From Mycobacterium lacus (GTDB lineage: Bacteria; Actinomycetota; Actinomycetes; Mycobacteriales; Mycobacteriaceae), in contig NZ_AP022581.1 in assembly GCF_010731535.1 (NCBI RefSeq), forward strand, positions 4,721,952 through 4,785,951: 64,000 nucleotides of DNA, in the 5' to 3' direction. The position numbers and the translations under genes are program-made. This document shows positions 18,401-26,224 of the stretch, piece after piece (positions within the stretch are counted from its first letter, which is position 1; each line of letters starts with the position of its first letter). Under the pieces are notes generated by a model. That model did not search any database. It was not told where the DNA came from and saw only the letters and a list, made by a program, of their open reading frames with translations.

Positions 18401-18778
18401 GGCGGCGGCTTGGCACGGGACGGTGATGTTCAGTTCGGTGGCCACGTAGCCGATCAGCGGCGCTTCGACGCTGTTGAAGGTGCCGTTCTGGGGCCAGTTC
18501 AGTTGGGCGGTGGTCTGGTTGACCGGCAGCAGCGGGGTGGCGATCGCCAGGACGGCCCCGAGCAGGCCGGCGAAGACGGCGACGAACCGAGCGATCCGGT
18601 AGTTTGCTCCCGCGTCGCTCACGGAGGTAGATGCTAGCTCCGCGACGATGCGCGCCGCGGAGCGGCGTGAGGTGGGGGCTCTCCCCCGCAAACGGGAGGT
18701 GCCCCCACCCGCTTGCGGGGGAGAGCAGGGCAATTGGGCTAGCTGTTGGGCCGCTTTCGGCGGGGTCTCGGTTGCCAT
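15401..18778 (-). CDS. embC: Arabinosyltransferase EmbC
   Basis: GT-C membrane arabinosyltransferase that extends the arabinan of lipoarabinomannan. 1125 residues against 1094 in Mtb. Catalytic region GANTSDDGYILTMARVSEHA, proline motif in the following loop, and the C-terminal carbohydrate-binding domain (PGINGSVARLPYNLDPARTP) are intact. The ATG overlaps the aftA stop as TGATG. Compared with Mtb, about 30 extra residues lie near the N-terminus (from QQLAQLPC to SAARIVA), encoded by a GC-rich palindromic repeat inserted in frame before the first membrane helix. It ends the dprE1-dprE2-aftA-embC operon here, whereas in Mtb embA follows directly. Confidence 0.97.
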   Translation of the reverse strand: MATETPPKAAQQLAQLPCSPPQAGGGTSRLRGRAPTSRRSAARIVAELASTSVSDAGANYRIARFVAVFAGLLGAVLAIATPLLPVNQTTAQLNWPQNGTFNSVEAPLIGYVATELNITVPCQAAAGLAGAQNTLLSTVPKQAPKAVDRGLLVQRTNDDLVLIVRNVPVVSAPLSEVLGPACRRLTFTARADRVTAEFVGLTQGPNAEHPGAPLRGEKSGYDFRPQIVGVFTDLTGPAPAGLNFSATVDTRYSSSPTPLKMLAMVLGVVLTGAALLALHVLDTADGTRHRRFLPPRWWSIGGLDALVITVLTWWHFVGANTSDDGYILTMARVSEHAGYMANYYRWLGTPEAPFGWYYDLLALWAHVSTTSVWMRLPTLAMALTCWWVISREVIPRLGHAVKRSRAAAWTAAGMFLAVWLPLDNGLRPEPIIALGILLTWCSVERAVATNRLLPVAVACIVGALTLFSGPTGIASIGALLVAIGPLRTIVHRRSKQFGALPLLAPILAATTVTAILIFRDQTVAGEMQATALKRALGPSLSWFDEHIRYERLFMASPDGSVARRFAVLALVLALAISVAMSLRKGRIPGTAAGPSRRIIGITVISFLAMMFTPTKWTHHFGVFAGLAGSLGALAAVAVTSAAMRSRRNRTVFAAAVVFLVALSFASVNGWWYVSNFGVPWSNSFPEWRYGFATMLLGLTVLVLLLAAWFHFVATDNGPPTTRYGARLAGIVESPLAIATWLLVLFEVASLTLGMTAQYPAWSVGRSNLQALTGLWSGSACGLAEDVLVEQDPNAGMLTPATAPVADALGAGLSEAFTPNGIPADVRADPVMERPGDRSFISDDGLITGSEPGTEGGTNPAPGINGSVARLPYNLDPARTPVLGSWRSGIQVPAMLRSAWYRLPPADRRGRAPLLVVTAAGRFDPREVQVQWATDEGAATGHPGGSLGFADVGAAPAWRNLRAPLSAIPSTATRVRLVADDNDLAPQHWIALTPPRIPQVQTLQDVVGSTDPVFLDWLVGLAFPCQRPFGHQNGVDEAPKWRILPDRFGAEANSPVMDNNGGGPLGVTELLMHTTTVASYLKDDWFRDWGALQRLTPYYPDAQPAHLQLGTVTRGGLWNPAPLRRG
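18679..18725. repeat. GC-rich palindromic repeat inside embC codons 18-34
   Basis: 13-bp perfect arms (CTCTCCCCCGCAA at the left) around a 21-nt centre that is itself partly self-complementary. Related copies with the CCCCCGCAAGCGGG core occur in aftA (20684-20712) and in the Rv3779-like gene (29944-29972), and a weaker one near 56917. It encodes the extra N-terminal residues of EmbC. Confidence 0.7.
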
Positions 18779-20718
18779 CAGCCGCTCGCCACCGGCTTGC
18801 GGATGGCCAGGACGAATGGGCCAATGGTGTCGACCGAGAAACGCGGGTCAGCGAACAGGGCGGCCTTGAAGTCCACGGTGTAGCGGCGGACATTGGGCTG
18901 GTTGGGATACACATCCTCGGCCAGCCGCAGGGTATAGGTGTTGCCGGCGCCGTGGCGCATCAGGAAGACCGTCGGCGGGGGCCAGGGCAGCGTGTCCAGC
19001 GCGCGGACGAGCTCGCCGGCCGTGTTGAGCTTCGACCAGCTTTCGATGTGGGCGGCGCGCTTGTCGAACTGCGCCAGCGGGTTGGCGTAGTGCGACGTCA
19101 ACCCCTGAAAGCCCCAATAGGGGTAGTACGACAGGAAGCTGTAGTCGGCGGTCAGCACCACGGTCTGATCCCGCGGCTTGCCGGTGACGCGCTGGATCGC
19201 GGCGTCGATCGCCGGGTAATACTTCTCCGAGCCGGGCGGTCGCCGGTCGCCGCGCTGGCCGTGGCCGTCGGTGTCGGTGTAGGCGATGGTGACATCAGGT
19301 CGCAGCACGTCGGGGATGTCCTGGCTGAACGCGATCGCCCCGGCCAGCCCGATCGCAACGGCCACCGGGATGACGGCGCGGCTGCGGTTGGACAGCGCCT
19401 GCGTCGCCTCGACGAAGCCGAAGGCCCCGGCGGCCACCAGCAACACCGACAGCGTCGGCTGCAGCCGGAACGACAGCAGCGTGGTGCGCGCCAGGGTGGT
19501 CAGCATCGATAGCAGGGACCACAGGTAGACGGCCAGCACGCCGATGCCCAACGCGCCGGCCCGGACCGACGATCGCGCCCTGACGACCAGCCACAGGGTG
19601 CCGAGCATGCAGATCACGCCCAGCAGCGAGAACCGCAGCATGGGGAAGGTCAATACGGCGCCGTCGGCGGGCAGGTAGTGCTGCGCGCTCCCGGTGTCGC
19701 TGACCGGGTCATGGGCCGCCCGCAACAGGTAGGGCAGCCAGGTGGTGGATCCGATGGCCGCCGCGATGACGGCGATGACGCCCAGTCGCTGCAGCGGGTC
19801 CAGGGCGGCCTTCGTGCCGTGCCGCCAGCGCGACGCGGCCAAGAGCAGTGCCATCAGCGTGACCGTGAACGCGCTGTAGGCCACCAGCAGCGTGTACCAG
19901 GTGGCCGCGAAGCCGAGGAAGAGGCCAGCGCCGAAGACCGCGGCCCAGCCTTGACCGCCGTCGGCGCGCAAGCCCGACCACGTCAGGACCAGCACCGGCG
20001 GCAGCAGCACCGTGATCATCGCGGCGTAGGGCTCGGGTGAGCCGTAGGCAAGCGTGACCGCGGCGGTGGCTGTGGTGACGATCAGCGCCTGCTCGAAGCG
20101 GATCATCCGCCACCACAGCACCAGCGCGACCGCGACCGCGATGGTGATCGAGGTGACGGCCCACGGTTTGTAGGTCTCCCAAGCGGATGTTCCGGTTAGC
20201 GCCGCGACGCGCCCGCCGATCCAGAACCAGCCCGGCGGGTAGAACGGCGGCAGTCCGACGTAGGTCATGTCGCGCAGGGCGGGGCTGTCGGTGAGCCGGG
20301 TCAGGTATTCGGTGCGGAACTGCTGGTCGACGGAGATGCCGAACAGGTAGAGCTTGGTGGCTCCCAGCGGCATGCCCAACGTCACGACGGTGAACGCGGA
20401 CACGAACACCAACGCGCCCAGCCGAGCCAGTGGCCGCAACCTTCCGCCGAGCCGCCACACCCATCCGGCGGCGACCAGCCCGGCCAGGCAACCGACCTGG
20501 CCGACGGTGGTCAGCGCGTGCAGCTGGTTGGACGACGGGAAGGCGGGCCACTCCACGCGCGAGATCGCGTTGAGTGATATCACGGCGACCAGGACGGCCA
20601 CCGCCACCGCTAGGGCCATCTGGCCAAGGGCGCGAGCGAACGCGAAAGCCCCCAATTCGGTCCCGAATTGGGGGCTTTCGCGTTCCCCCGCAAGCGGGCG
20701 GTGCCCCCAGCTCAACAT
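18778..20718 (-). CDS. aftA: Galactan-priming arabinofuranosyltransferase AftA
   Basis: GT85 integral membrane enzyme that adds the first arabinofuranosyl residues to galactan from decaprenylphosphoryl-arabinose. 646 residues with about 11-13 N-terminal helices and a soluble periplasmic C-terminal domain (LTADYSFLSYYPYWGFQGL, NQPNVRRYTVDF). The ATG lies 2 nt after the dprE2 stop, and the gene overlaps embC, so it is mid-operon. The first 26 codons are unusual: they consist of a CCCCGCAAGCGGG-type repeat followed by a 48-bp perfect palindrome, giving ESPQFGTELGAFAFAR. A later start (an ATG at LGQMALA) is possible. Confidence 0.96.
   Translation of the reverse strand: MLSWGHRPLAGERESPQFGTELGAFAFARALGQMALAVAVAVLVAVISLNAISRVEWPAFPSSNQLHALTTVGQVGCLAGLVAAGWVWRLGGRLRPLARLGALVFVSAFTVVTLGMPLGATKLYLFGISVDQQFRTEYLTRLTDSPALRDMTYVGLPPFYPPGWFWIGGRVAALTGTSAWETYKPWAVTSITIAVAVALVLWWRMIRFEQALIVTTATAAVTLAYGSPEPYAAMITVLLPPVLVLTWSGLRADGGQGWAAVFGAGLFLGFAATWYTLLVAYSAFTVTLMALLLAASRWRHGTKAALDPLQRLGVIAVIAAAIGSTTWLPYLLRAAHDPVSDTGSAQHYLPADGAVLTFPMLRFSLLGVICMLGTLWLVVRARSSVRAGALGIGVLAVYLWSLLSMLTTLARTTLLSFRLQPTLSVLLVAAGAFGFVEATQALSNRSRAVIPVAVAIGLAGAIAFSQDIPDVLRPDVTIAYTDTDGHGQRGDRRPPGSEKYYPAIDAAIQRVTGKPRDQTVVLTADYSFLSYYPYWGFQGLTSHYANPLAQFDKRAAHIESWSKLNTAGELVRALDTLPWPPPTVFLMRHGAGNTYTLRLAEDVYPNQPNVRRYTVDFKAALFADPRFSVDTIGPFVLAIRKPVASG
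20638..20685 (-). terminator. Perfect TRIT-like palindrome inside aftA 5' codons
   Basis: Two 23-bp perfectly paired arms with a 2-nt loop (20661-20662); the outer part GAACGCGAAAGCCCCC resembles the TRIT stem. It lies 33 nt into the annotated aftA frame, right after dprE2. As at embB, it is either translated or acts as an attenuator inside the operon. Confidence 0.8.
20684..20712. repeat. CCCCGCAAGCGGG repeat at the aftA start
   Basis: Contains CCCCCGCAAGCGGG next to GGTGCCCCC, the same core as the repeats in embC and the Rv3779-like gene. It adds about eight residues (SWGHRPLA) before the palindrome-encoded peptide. Confidence 0.6.
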
Positions 20719-20720
20719 GG

Positions 20721-21485
20721 TCAGATGGGCAGCTTGCGGAAGATGCTCCGCGGGATGTGACGCAACACCATCATCACGTACCGGAATGCTGGTGGCGCCC
20801 AGACCAATTCCTTACCTTTTGCGGCCGCGGTTACCGCGAGGTTGGCGACGTACTCCTTGTCGACGGTCAGCGGAGCTTCCTTGATGTGCGCGCTCATCCG
20901 GGTACGCACTTGACCCGGCCGGATCACCAGCACCCGAACGCCATACTCACGCAGCGCTTCTGACAAGCCCAGGTAGAAGCCGTCCAGGCCGGCCTTGGTG
21001 GATCCGTAGACGAAATTGGACCGGCGCACCCTCTCACCGGCCACGGTGCTCATCGCAATGATCTGGCCGAAACCCTGGGCGCGCATTTTCTCGCCCAGCA
21101 GCACGCCCACGGAAACCGATGCAGTGTAATTGATTTCGGCGATCTGCACGGCTTTGCGCTGGTTCTGCCACAGTTCTTCGGCGTCACCGAGCACACCGAA
21201 GGCGACGATCGCCACGTCGATGTCGCCGTTTGCGAAGCATTGGTCGATCACCTTGGGGTGGGTTTCCGTTTCCAGGGCGTCGAAGTCGATCAGCTCCACC
21301 GATCGCGCGCCCGCGGCCTTCATCTGGGCCACCGCGTCGTCGCGGCCCGGGTCGTCGGCCATGGCGGCCAGCACGATGCGGGCGGCGGCGTTGCGCAGGT
21401 AGCGCTCGCAGATGGCCAGCCCGATTTCGGAGGTGCCACCGAGCAGCAGCACGGACTGGGGGCTTCCTACGGCATCAAGAACCAT
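20721..21485 (-). CDS. dprE2: Decaprenylphosphoryl-2-keto-ribose reductase DprE2
   Basis: Short-chain dehydrogenase that uses NADH to reduce the keto intermediate made by DprE1, completing epimerisation of decaprenylphosphoryl-ribose to -arabinose. 254 residues, the same as Mtb Rv3791. Nucleotide motif LLLGGTSEIGLAI near residues 13-25 and catalytic YGSTK in the middle, with the SDR helix that follows. The start ATG overlaps the dprE1 stop by one base (TAATG), so the pair is translationally coupled. The product feeds AftA and the Emb proteins encoded downstream. Confidence 0.96.
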   Translation of the reverse strand: MVLDAVGSPQSVLLLGGTSEIGLAICERYLRNAAARIVLAAMADDPGRDDAVAQMKAAGARSVELIDFDALETETHPKVIDQCFANGDIDVAIVAFGVLGDAEELWQNQRKAVQIAEINYTASVSVGVLLGEKMRAQGFGQIIAMSTVAGERVRRSNFVYGSTKAGLDGFYLGLSEALREYGVRVLVIRPGQVRTRMSAHIKEAPLTVDKEYVANLAVTAAAKGKELVWAPPAFRYVMMVLRHIPRSIFRKLPI

Positions 21486-22870
21486 TAAAGCAGCTCCAAA
21501 CGTCGGGCCATGTCGGAGGCGAACACCCGCAGCGGGTCGACCTTACGGCGCACGGCGATCCACTCGTCGATGCGCGGATACATGGCGTGAAAGGTCTCCG
21601 CGGTGGTGCGGGAATCCTTGGCGGTGTAGAGCCGGCCGCCGAATTCCAGTACCCACCGGTCGAGTTCGCCGACGAATTCGCCCAGGCCCGCCTTGATCGG
21701 GAAGTCGACGCAGATGTTCCAGCCCGGGATGGGAAAGCTCAGCGGCGCCCGGTTGCCGGGGCCGAACAGCTTGAACACGTTGAGAAATGAGTAGTGGCCG
21801 CTGGCTTGGATGTCGCGGATGATTTTCTTGAACTCGTCGACGGCCTCGGTGGGAATCACGAACTGGTACTGCAAAAAGCCCGCCGGGCCGTAGGCGCGGT
21901 TCCATTCGCCGAACATGTCCAGCGGGTGGTAGAACTGCGTCAAATTTTGGACCTTGCCGCGGTAGGTGCCGGATTTGCGGTACCAGAGTTCGCCGATCGG
22001 CCCGAAGGTGTACTTGGTGGCCAGCCCGTTGGGGAACACGTCGGGCAACGTAAGTAGTTGCGGGGCATCGAATTTCAAGGGATTGCGGCGCAGCTTCGCC
22101 GGCAGCTGGTCGATGGTGGCCAGCGAGCCCCGCGATACCGCCGCCCGACCCAATTTCGGGGGCGCGCTGATCGCGTCGAACCAGGCGCTGGAGTAGGTGT
22201 AGCGGGCTTCGCTGCCGTCGCTGTGCAACGCGATGGTTTCATCCAAGCTGGCGGTGATGTCGCCGTCGGCGATGAAGTACGCCGTCTCGGTGGGCGTCAT
22301 CTCGATGGTGGCGCGCAGGATGATGCCGGTGAGGCCGTTGCCGCCGACGGTGGCCCAGAACAGTTCGGCGTCCTCGCCGGACGGGGTGAGGCGGCGGATC
22401 TCGCCGCTGGCGGTCAGCAGGTCGATGCTGCGCACGTGGTTCCCGAAGCTGCCCGCGCTGTGATGGTTCTTGCCGTGGATGTCGCACGCGATCGCGCCGC
22501 CGATGGTCACTTGCCGGGTTCCCGGCAGCACCGGGACCCACAGCCCGAACGGCAGCGCGGCCTTCATCAACTGGTCGAGGCTGACCCCGGCGTCGACGTC
22601 GGCCAGCTTGGTGTCGGCGCTGATAGAGTGGATGCGCGACAACGGGGTCATGTCGATCACCAGGCCGCCGCCATTTTGCGCGTTGTCCCCGTAGGACCGG
22701 CCCAGCCCGCGGGCTATCACACCCCGGCCGCCCGCGGAGTCGGCCGCCCGCCCCACCGCCTTCGCGATCACCTCGGGATCGGGGGTGCGCAGCACGGCGG
22801 CCACCGACGGCGCCGTGCGGCCCCAGCCGGTCAGCCGGGTCGGGGTGGTGGAAAGGTCGGCGCTGAACAT
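21485..22870 (-). CDS. dprE1: Decaprenylphosphoryl-beta-D-ribose oxidase DprE1
   Basis: FAD enzyme of the VAO/GMC-type fold that oxidises decaprenylphosphoryl-ribose at C2; it is the target of benzothiazinones. 461 residues, exactly the Mtb length. FAD-binding segments RGLGRSYGDNAQNGGG and DIHGKNHHSAGSFGNHVRS are intact. The cysteine covalently modified by benzothiazinones is in GWNICVDFP and aligns with Mtb C387. The start MFSADLSTTPTRLTGWG was chosen from homology; longer in-frame sequence upstream belongs to the gtrA region. A -10 box TACCCT lies 8 nt before the ATG. First gene of the dprE1-dprE2-aftA-embC operon. Confidence 0.96.
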   Translation of the reverse strand: MFSADLSTTPTRLTGWGRTAPSVAAVLRTPDPEVIAKAVGRAADSAGGRGVIARGLGRSYGDNAQNGGGLVIDMTPLSRIHSISADTKLADVDAGVSLDQLMKAALPFGLWVPVLPGTRQVTIGGAIACDIHGKNHHSAGSFGNHVRSIDLLTASGEIRRLTPSGEDAELFWATVGGNGLTGIILRATIEMTPTETAYFIADGDITASLDETIALHSDGSEARYTYSSAWFDAISAPPKLGRAAVSRGSLATIDQLPAKLRRNPLKFDAPQLLTLPDVFPNGLATKYTFGPIGELWYRKSGTYRGKVQNLTQFYHPLDMFGEWNRAYGPAGFLQYQFVIPTEAVDEFKKIIRDIQASGHYSFLNVFKLFGPGNRAPLSFPIPGWNICVDFPIKAGLGEFVGELDRWVLEFGGRLYTAKDSRTTAETFHAMYPRIDEWIAVRRKVDPLRVFASDMARRLELL

Positions 22871-22878
22871 CGTCAAAG

Positions 22879-22884
22879 AGGGTA
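22879..22884 (-). promoter_or_regulatory. Predicted -10 box of the dprE1 operon
   Basis: TACCCT on the minus strand, 8 nt before the dprE1 ATG, the spacing expected for a leaderless mycobacterial transcript. It sits in the 29-bp gap after the gtrA-like gene. Confidence 0.45.
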
Positions 22885-22899
22885 CCCGTCCGGCCACGG

Positions 22900-23340
22900 T
22901 CAGCGGATGCGGAAGATTACGGCTCGCTGCACGACGAAATTGATCACCGTGGCCGTGCCCTGGGCGACCACGAAGGCGACGGGCACCGCCCATCCCCGGT
23001 AGTGCAGCAGTGCAAGGCACAGATGGTTGAGCCCGACCTGCACGGCGAAGGTGATTCCGTAGAGAACCATGACCGCGACGAACCGGGCGGTGCTCGGCGC
23101 CGCCTGAAACGTCCATCGCCGGTTGATCAGGTAGGCGGTGATGGTGCCGACGATGAAGCTGACGGCTTTGGCGAAATCAACCTGGAGGCCCACCACTTTG
23201 TAGAGCGTCACGTACAGGCCGAAGTCGACGATCCCCGCCAGCCCGCCGGTGACGACGAAGCGCATTACCTGCGTCGTCAGGTGCAGGTGGTGGCCCTGGT
23301 GCTGGTCGGTGGGCGCGGCATCAGGCTCTGCGGGCAGCAT
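22900..23340 (-). CDS. GtrA-family membrane protein (Rv3789-like)
   Basis: Small four-helix membrane protein of the GtrA/DPMS3 family, proposed in Mtb to help decaprenyl-phosphoarabinose transport or to anchor AftA/arabinan enzymes. The role is still debated. The core begins MRFVVTGGLAGIVDFGLY and shows the conserved AYLINRRWTF. Mtb Rv3789 is 121 residues and starts at this MRF. Here an ATG 75 nt upstream (MLPAEPDAAP) adds a histidine-rich soluble segment. Neither start has a clear ribosome site. It lies 29 bp upstream of dprE1 in the same direction. Confidence 0.88.
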   Translation of the reverse strand: MLPAEPDAAPTDQHQGHHLHLTTQVMRFVVTGGLAGIVDFGLYVTLYKVVGLQVDFAKAVSFIVGTITAYLINRRWTFQAAPSTARFVAVMVLYGITFAVQVGLNHLCLALLHYRGWAVPVAFVVAQGTATVINFVVQRAVIFRIR

Positions 23341-23521
23341 TGGGGGAGTCTAACGGGGGCCGCCGAGTGCCCCGCGGGATTGCGGATTGGCCGAGGTCTA
23401 GCCCGCCCGGTCCACCGGCGCCTCAGCAATCACACCACACCGGCAGGCCGGTTGAGCGCCGAACGTGCAGCCACTGCGAAGATCGAGCCCGAAAGTCGCA
23501 ACAGCTTCACGCTGGCTGCTT

Positions 23522-23542
23522 CTGAGACTTGCGAGGTCTCAG
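23522..23542 (-). terminator. Small hairpin after the Gre-homologue gene
   Basis: CTGAGAC and GTCTCAG arms of 7 bp around a 7-nt loop, 33 bp past the stop codon of the Gre-factor homologue, with no U tract. The position fits a terminator; a regulatory site is also possible. The remaining sequence between 23341 and 23574 shows nothing else I can name. Confidence 0.35.
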
Positions 23543-23574
23543 CGAGGACACCCTGCGCCCGGATCAGCCGCCGA

Positions 23575-24060
23575 TTAGCTGGGCAACTTCACCGCAATCA
23601 ACTCGACCTGATTTTGCCCCTGCGGGGTGGAGTAGGTCACCGTATCGCCGGGTTGATGTCCGGCCAGGGCCTGGCCCAGCGGGCTGCGGGCCGTCAACGT
23701 CTCGGCCTCGCGGCCGACCGGAGTCTCTTCGACGATGGAGATCACGTGCATCGTGACGACTTCACCGTCGGGGAACCGCAAGGTCACCTCGGTACCGCCG
23801 GGCAGCGTTTCCAATCCGTTCCCGCGTGACGGCCCGGCCCGCAACCGCCGGTCGAGCTCGTTGATCCGCTCGGCGAGCACGGCCAGTTCGTCGGCGCGCT
23901 GTATCGCCTCGGCCGCGTCTCCGTGGTCGCCAACCATGCCGCGGTCGTTTTTGACCTCGACCTCCAGGCGGTCGTGGCGTTGGCGCAGCCGGTTGAGCTC
24001 CGCGGCGAGGTGATCCCGCGCTGCATCCGCCAGCCCTGTCGATTCGACTTCCTCGCTCAC
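23575..24060 (-). CDS. Gre-factor homologue (Rv3788-like)
   Basis: 161 residues, the same length as Mtb Rv3788. It has an N-terminal coiled-coil (DHLAAELNRLRQRHDRLEVE through ERINELDRRLRA) and a C-terminal FKBP-like GreA/GreB domain (TEVTLRFPDGEVVTMHVI, SPLGQALAGHQPGDTVTYST). Such proteins enter the RNA polymerase secondary channel. The Mtb protein is reported to inhibit transcription rather than stimulate cleavage. The coiled-coil tip here (NDRGMVGDHGDAAEA) does carry acidic residues. It is monocistronic, upstream of gtrA. Confidence 0.85.
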   Translation of the reverse strand: MSEEVESTGLADAARDHLAAELNRLRQRHDRLEVEVKNDRGMVGDHGDAAEAIQRADELAVLAERINELDRRLRAGPSRGNGLETLPGGTEVTLRFPDGEVVTMHVISIVEETPVGREAETLTARSPLGQALAGHQPGDTVTYSTPQGQNQVELIAVKLPS

Positions 24061-24261
24061 TTCCGCCGACCTTTCGCGGTGGTTTCCGATTGCCCGTTGA
24101 CGCGTCTGCCGTGTATGAGCTTCGTGGCGCTTAGTTTTACACCACTAGCGGGCAGTCGTCACCCGATATCCGGTAAGCGTTTACAGGCAGTTGTCGAGGT
24201 GGATACCCCGTTGGCAGGCGATTCTATCCCCATTGCGGAGCGAAAAGGTCGAGCCGGGTTG

Positions 24262-25075
24262 TCAGGCATCAGCTTTCGGGCGTCCGGCGAGTGGCTGCGC
24301 CGAATTCTCGGGGTCCTCGTCGGCATAGTCGACAACCCCGCCGCGCAGCGCTTCGAAGATGCCACGCCCTGCGAGACCAATCCGCTGGCCAGCAGGGTGA
24401 GGCCTTCCGCGCCGTTGAGTACGGTCAGGTTTGCGCCGGAAAGCCCACGTGCCGCGTTGTCCACGATTTCGGGCAATTGGTCGATGAGCATCCTGTTCAG
24501 CGCCACCCTGTTGTGCGACGCGGCCGCTTCGGCCTGGATCGTCATCTTTTCCGCGTCGGCGACGGCCAAGGTCCGGACGCGTTCGGCGTCCGCCTCCGCC
24601 GGCTTGACCACGTCGGCGACCGGCTCCTGCTGGCGCAGCTCGGCGGCGCCGTCCTCATCGCCAGCACCTCGCGCTGGGAGGGCGCCTCGGCCAGCGGGCC
24701 AGCCTGGGCGGCCTGCGCCTGAGCGATCTGCGCTTGTTGCTGAATGGCGGCGTTGTGAGGCGCCGACATCGCGGTGATGTAGCCGAGACCGTCGTCGATG
24801 GACTGGATCTGCAGGGCGTCGACGTTCAGGCCGATCCGGGCCATCTCCTCTTTGCAACCGTCGAGCACCTCGGTCGCCTGCTTCTGGCGTTCCCGGATGA
24901 TCTGTTTGGTGGTCATCGAGCCGATGATGGAGCGCAAGTGGTCGGCGAAGATCCGGCCCGTCAACACCGACATCTGGTCCTGTTCGGACAGGAATCGCTG
25001 GGCCGCGGCGATGATGCGCTCGGGGTCGTGGCCGACCTTGAGGGCGATCACCGCCCGGACGTTGAGGGTGATGCC
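24262..25075 (-). pseudogene. Flotillin-like (SPFH) gene, truncated and frameshifted
   Basis: The C-terminal two thirds of a flotillin/YqiK-type membrane scaffold protein. Segments: ITLNVRAVIALKVGHDPERI, then the SPFH/helical region up to PSQREVLAMR; after a frameshift near 24660, VVKPAEADAERVRTLAVADA up to GLTLLASGLVSQGV; and after a second frameshift near 24365, IFEALRGGVVDYADEDPEN with a stop at 24262. The N-terminal membrane anchor is missing, replaced by a truncated PE gene in the same frame with one TAG between. No working flotillin can be made. Confidence 0.8.
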
Positions 25076-25267
25076 CTACTGGTATCTGTGGCCATGAGCG
25101 CCGAATATCGCCGCGATTTGGGCCGACACCTCGTCGGCGGCCGCGGCCAGCACGCCCGTCGTCGGAGCAGCCGGAGCGGCGTTCGCTGCGCTGATCGTCG
25201 ATCCAATTGCGACAACGTCGTTTGCCGCTGTGTTCAGCGCCTCCGGAACCGCAATCACATGCGACAT
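25076..25267 (-). pseudogene. Truncated PE gene (63 codons)
   Basis: The first 63 residues of a PE domain (MSHVIAVPEALNTAANDVVA to IFGAHGHRYQ) and then a TAG. A complete PE domain is about 95-110 residues and would continue with an alanine/serine-rich helix. The break coincides exactly with the start of flotillin sequence, so a deletion probably joined the two genes. A short two-helix product could still be made but would lack the second PE helix and the export motif region. Confidence 0.75.
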
Positions 25268-25393
25268 CGGAGACCTCCCAGCACCGCACGACGACCCGGA
25301 AATCGCCCGCTCGATGAGCGAGCGCCGACACGGCCGGATCGTATCGTCATACGGGACACCATGTTCGGGGTTTCGACCATGTCGTTGGCCGGG

Positions 25394-26224
25394 TCAGACC
25401 CAGTAGGGCACCCGCGCGCGATACCGCCGCATCACGAAGGCGGCCACCCCCCACCCGACGGCGGTCAGCGCCACAACCACCGCCCAGTGCCGCAGCTCCT
25501 GGTGCGCGCCCAGCAGGGGCGCCCGCACGATATCGAGATAGTGCAGCAGCGGGTTGAGTTCGATGATCTTCGACCACACTCCGGCGCCCTGCTGTCGCAG
25601 TGTGTCGTCGTTCCAGATGATCGGCGTCATGAAGAACAGCAACTGGACGACGGAAAACAGCAGGGGACCGATGTCGCGGTAGCGGGTCGCCAGGACGCCG
25701 AAACACAGTGACACCCATATGCAATTGAGGACGATCAGCCCCAGCGCGGGAATCACCGAAAGGTCGGCCCACGACCACGGCTTGGGGAAGATGATGGCGA
25801 TGACGAGAAAAATGACGATGTTGTGCGCGAACAAGATCATCTGCCGCCACACCAGCCGATAGACGTGCACGCTCAAAGGTGTCGGCAACTGCTTGATCAG
25901 TCCCTCGTTGGCGACGAACACGTCGGCGCCCTCGAGGATGGCGGCGTTGATCAGGTTCCAGACGATCAGCCCGAGCGTGACGTACGGCAGGTGCACCGAC
26001 AGCTCGAGGCGGAACAGCTTCGAATACAGGCCACCCATCGCGACGGCGGTGGTGCCGGTCGCGATGGTGATCCAGAACGGTCCCAACACCGAGCGGCGGT
26101 ATCGCTGCTTGATGTCCTGCCAGCCCAGGTGCATCCACAGCTCGTGGCGACGGAACCCGGCGACCAGGTCGCCGCGCGCGCGGGCAAACGTCCGCGACTG
26201 AGCAGCGGCGTCGATGAACGTCAT
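25394..26224 (-). CDS. rfbD: Galactan ABC exporter permease (Wzm/RfbD, Rv3783-like)
   Basis: Six-helix permease of the ABC-2 polysaccharide exporter family, paired with the ATPase encoded two genes upstream. In mycobacteria this pair (Rv3781/Rv3783) is thought to flip lipid-linked galactan across the membrane before arabinosylation. 276 residues from an ATG that overlaps the glfT1 stop (ATGA). Conserved features: the amphipathic RRHELWMHLGWQDIKQRYRR segment, NLINAAILEGADVF, and the FFMTPIIWNDDTLR loop near the C-terminus. Order ATPase-glfT1-permease is as in Mtb. Confidence 0.93.
   Translation of the reverse strand: MTFIDAAAQSRTFARARGDLVAGFRRHELWMHLGWQDIKQRYRRSVLGPFWITIATGTTAVAMGGLYSKLFRLELSVHLPYVTLGLIVWNLINAAILEGADVFVANEGLIKQLPTPLSVHVYRLVWRQMILFAHNIVIFLVIAIIFPKPWSWADLSVIPALGLIVLNCIWVSLCFGVLATRYRDIGPLLFSVVQLLFFMTPIIWNDDTLRQQGAGVWSKIIELNPLLHYLDIVRAPLLGAHQELRHWAVVVALTAVGWGVAAFVMRRYRARVPYWV

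Noticed and set aside
16922..18637. 571-codon open frame antisense to embC
   Set aside because: Same artefact of high GC third positions; no domain, no ribosome site.
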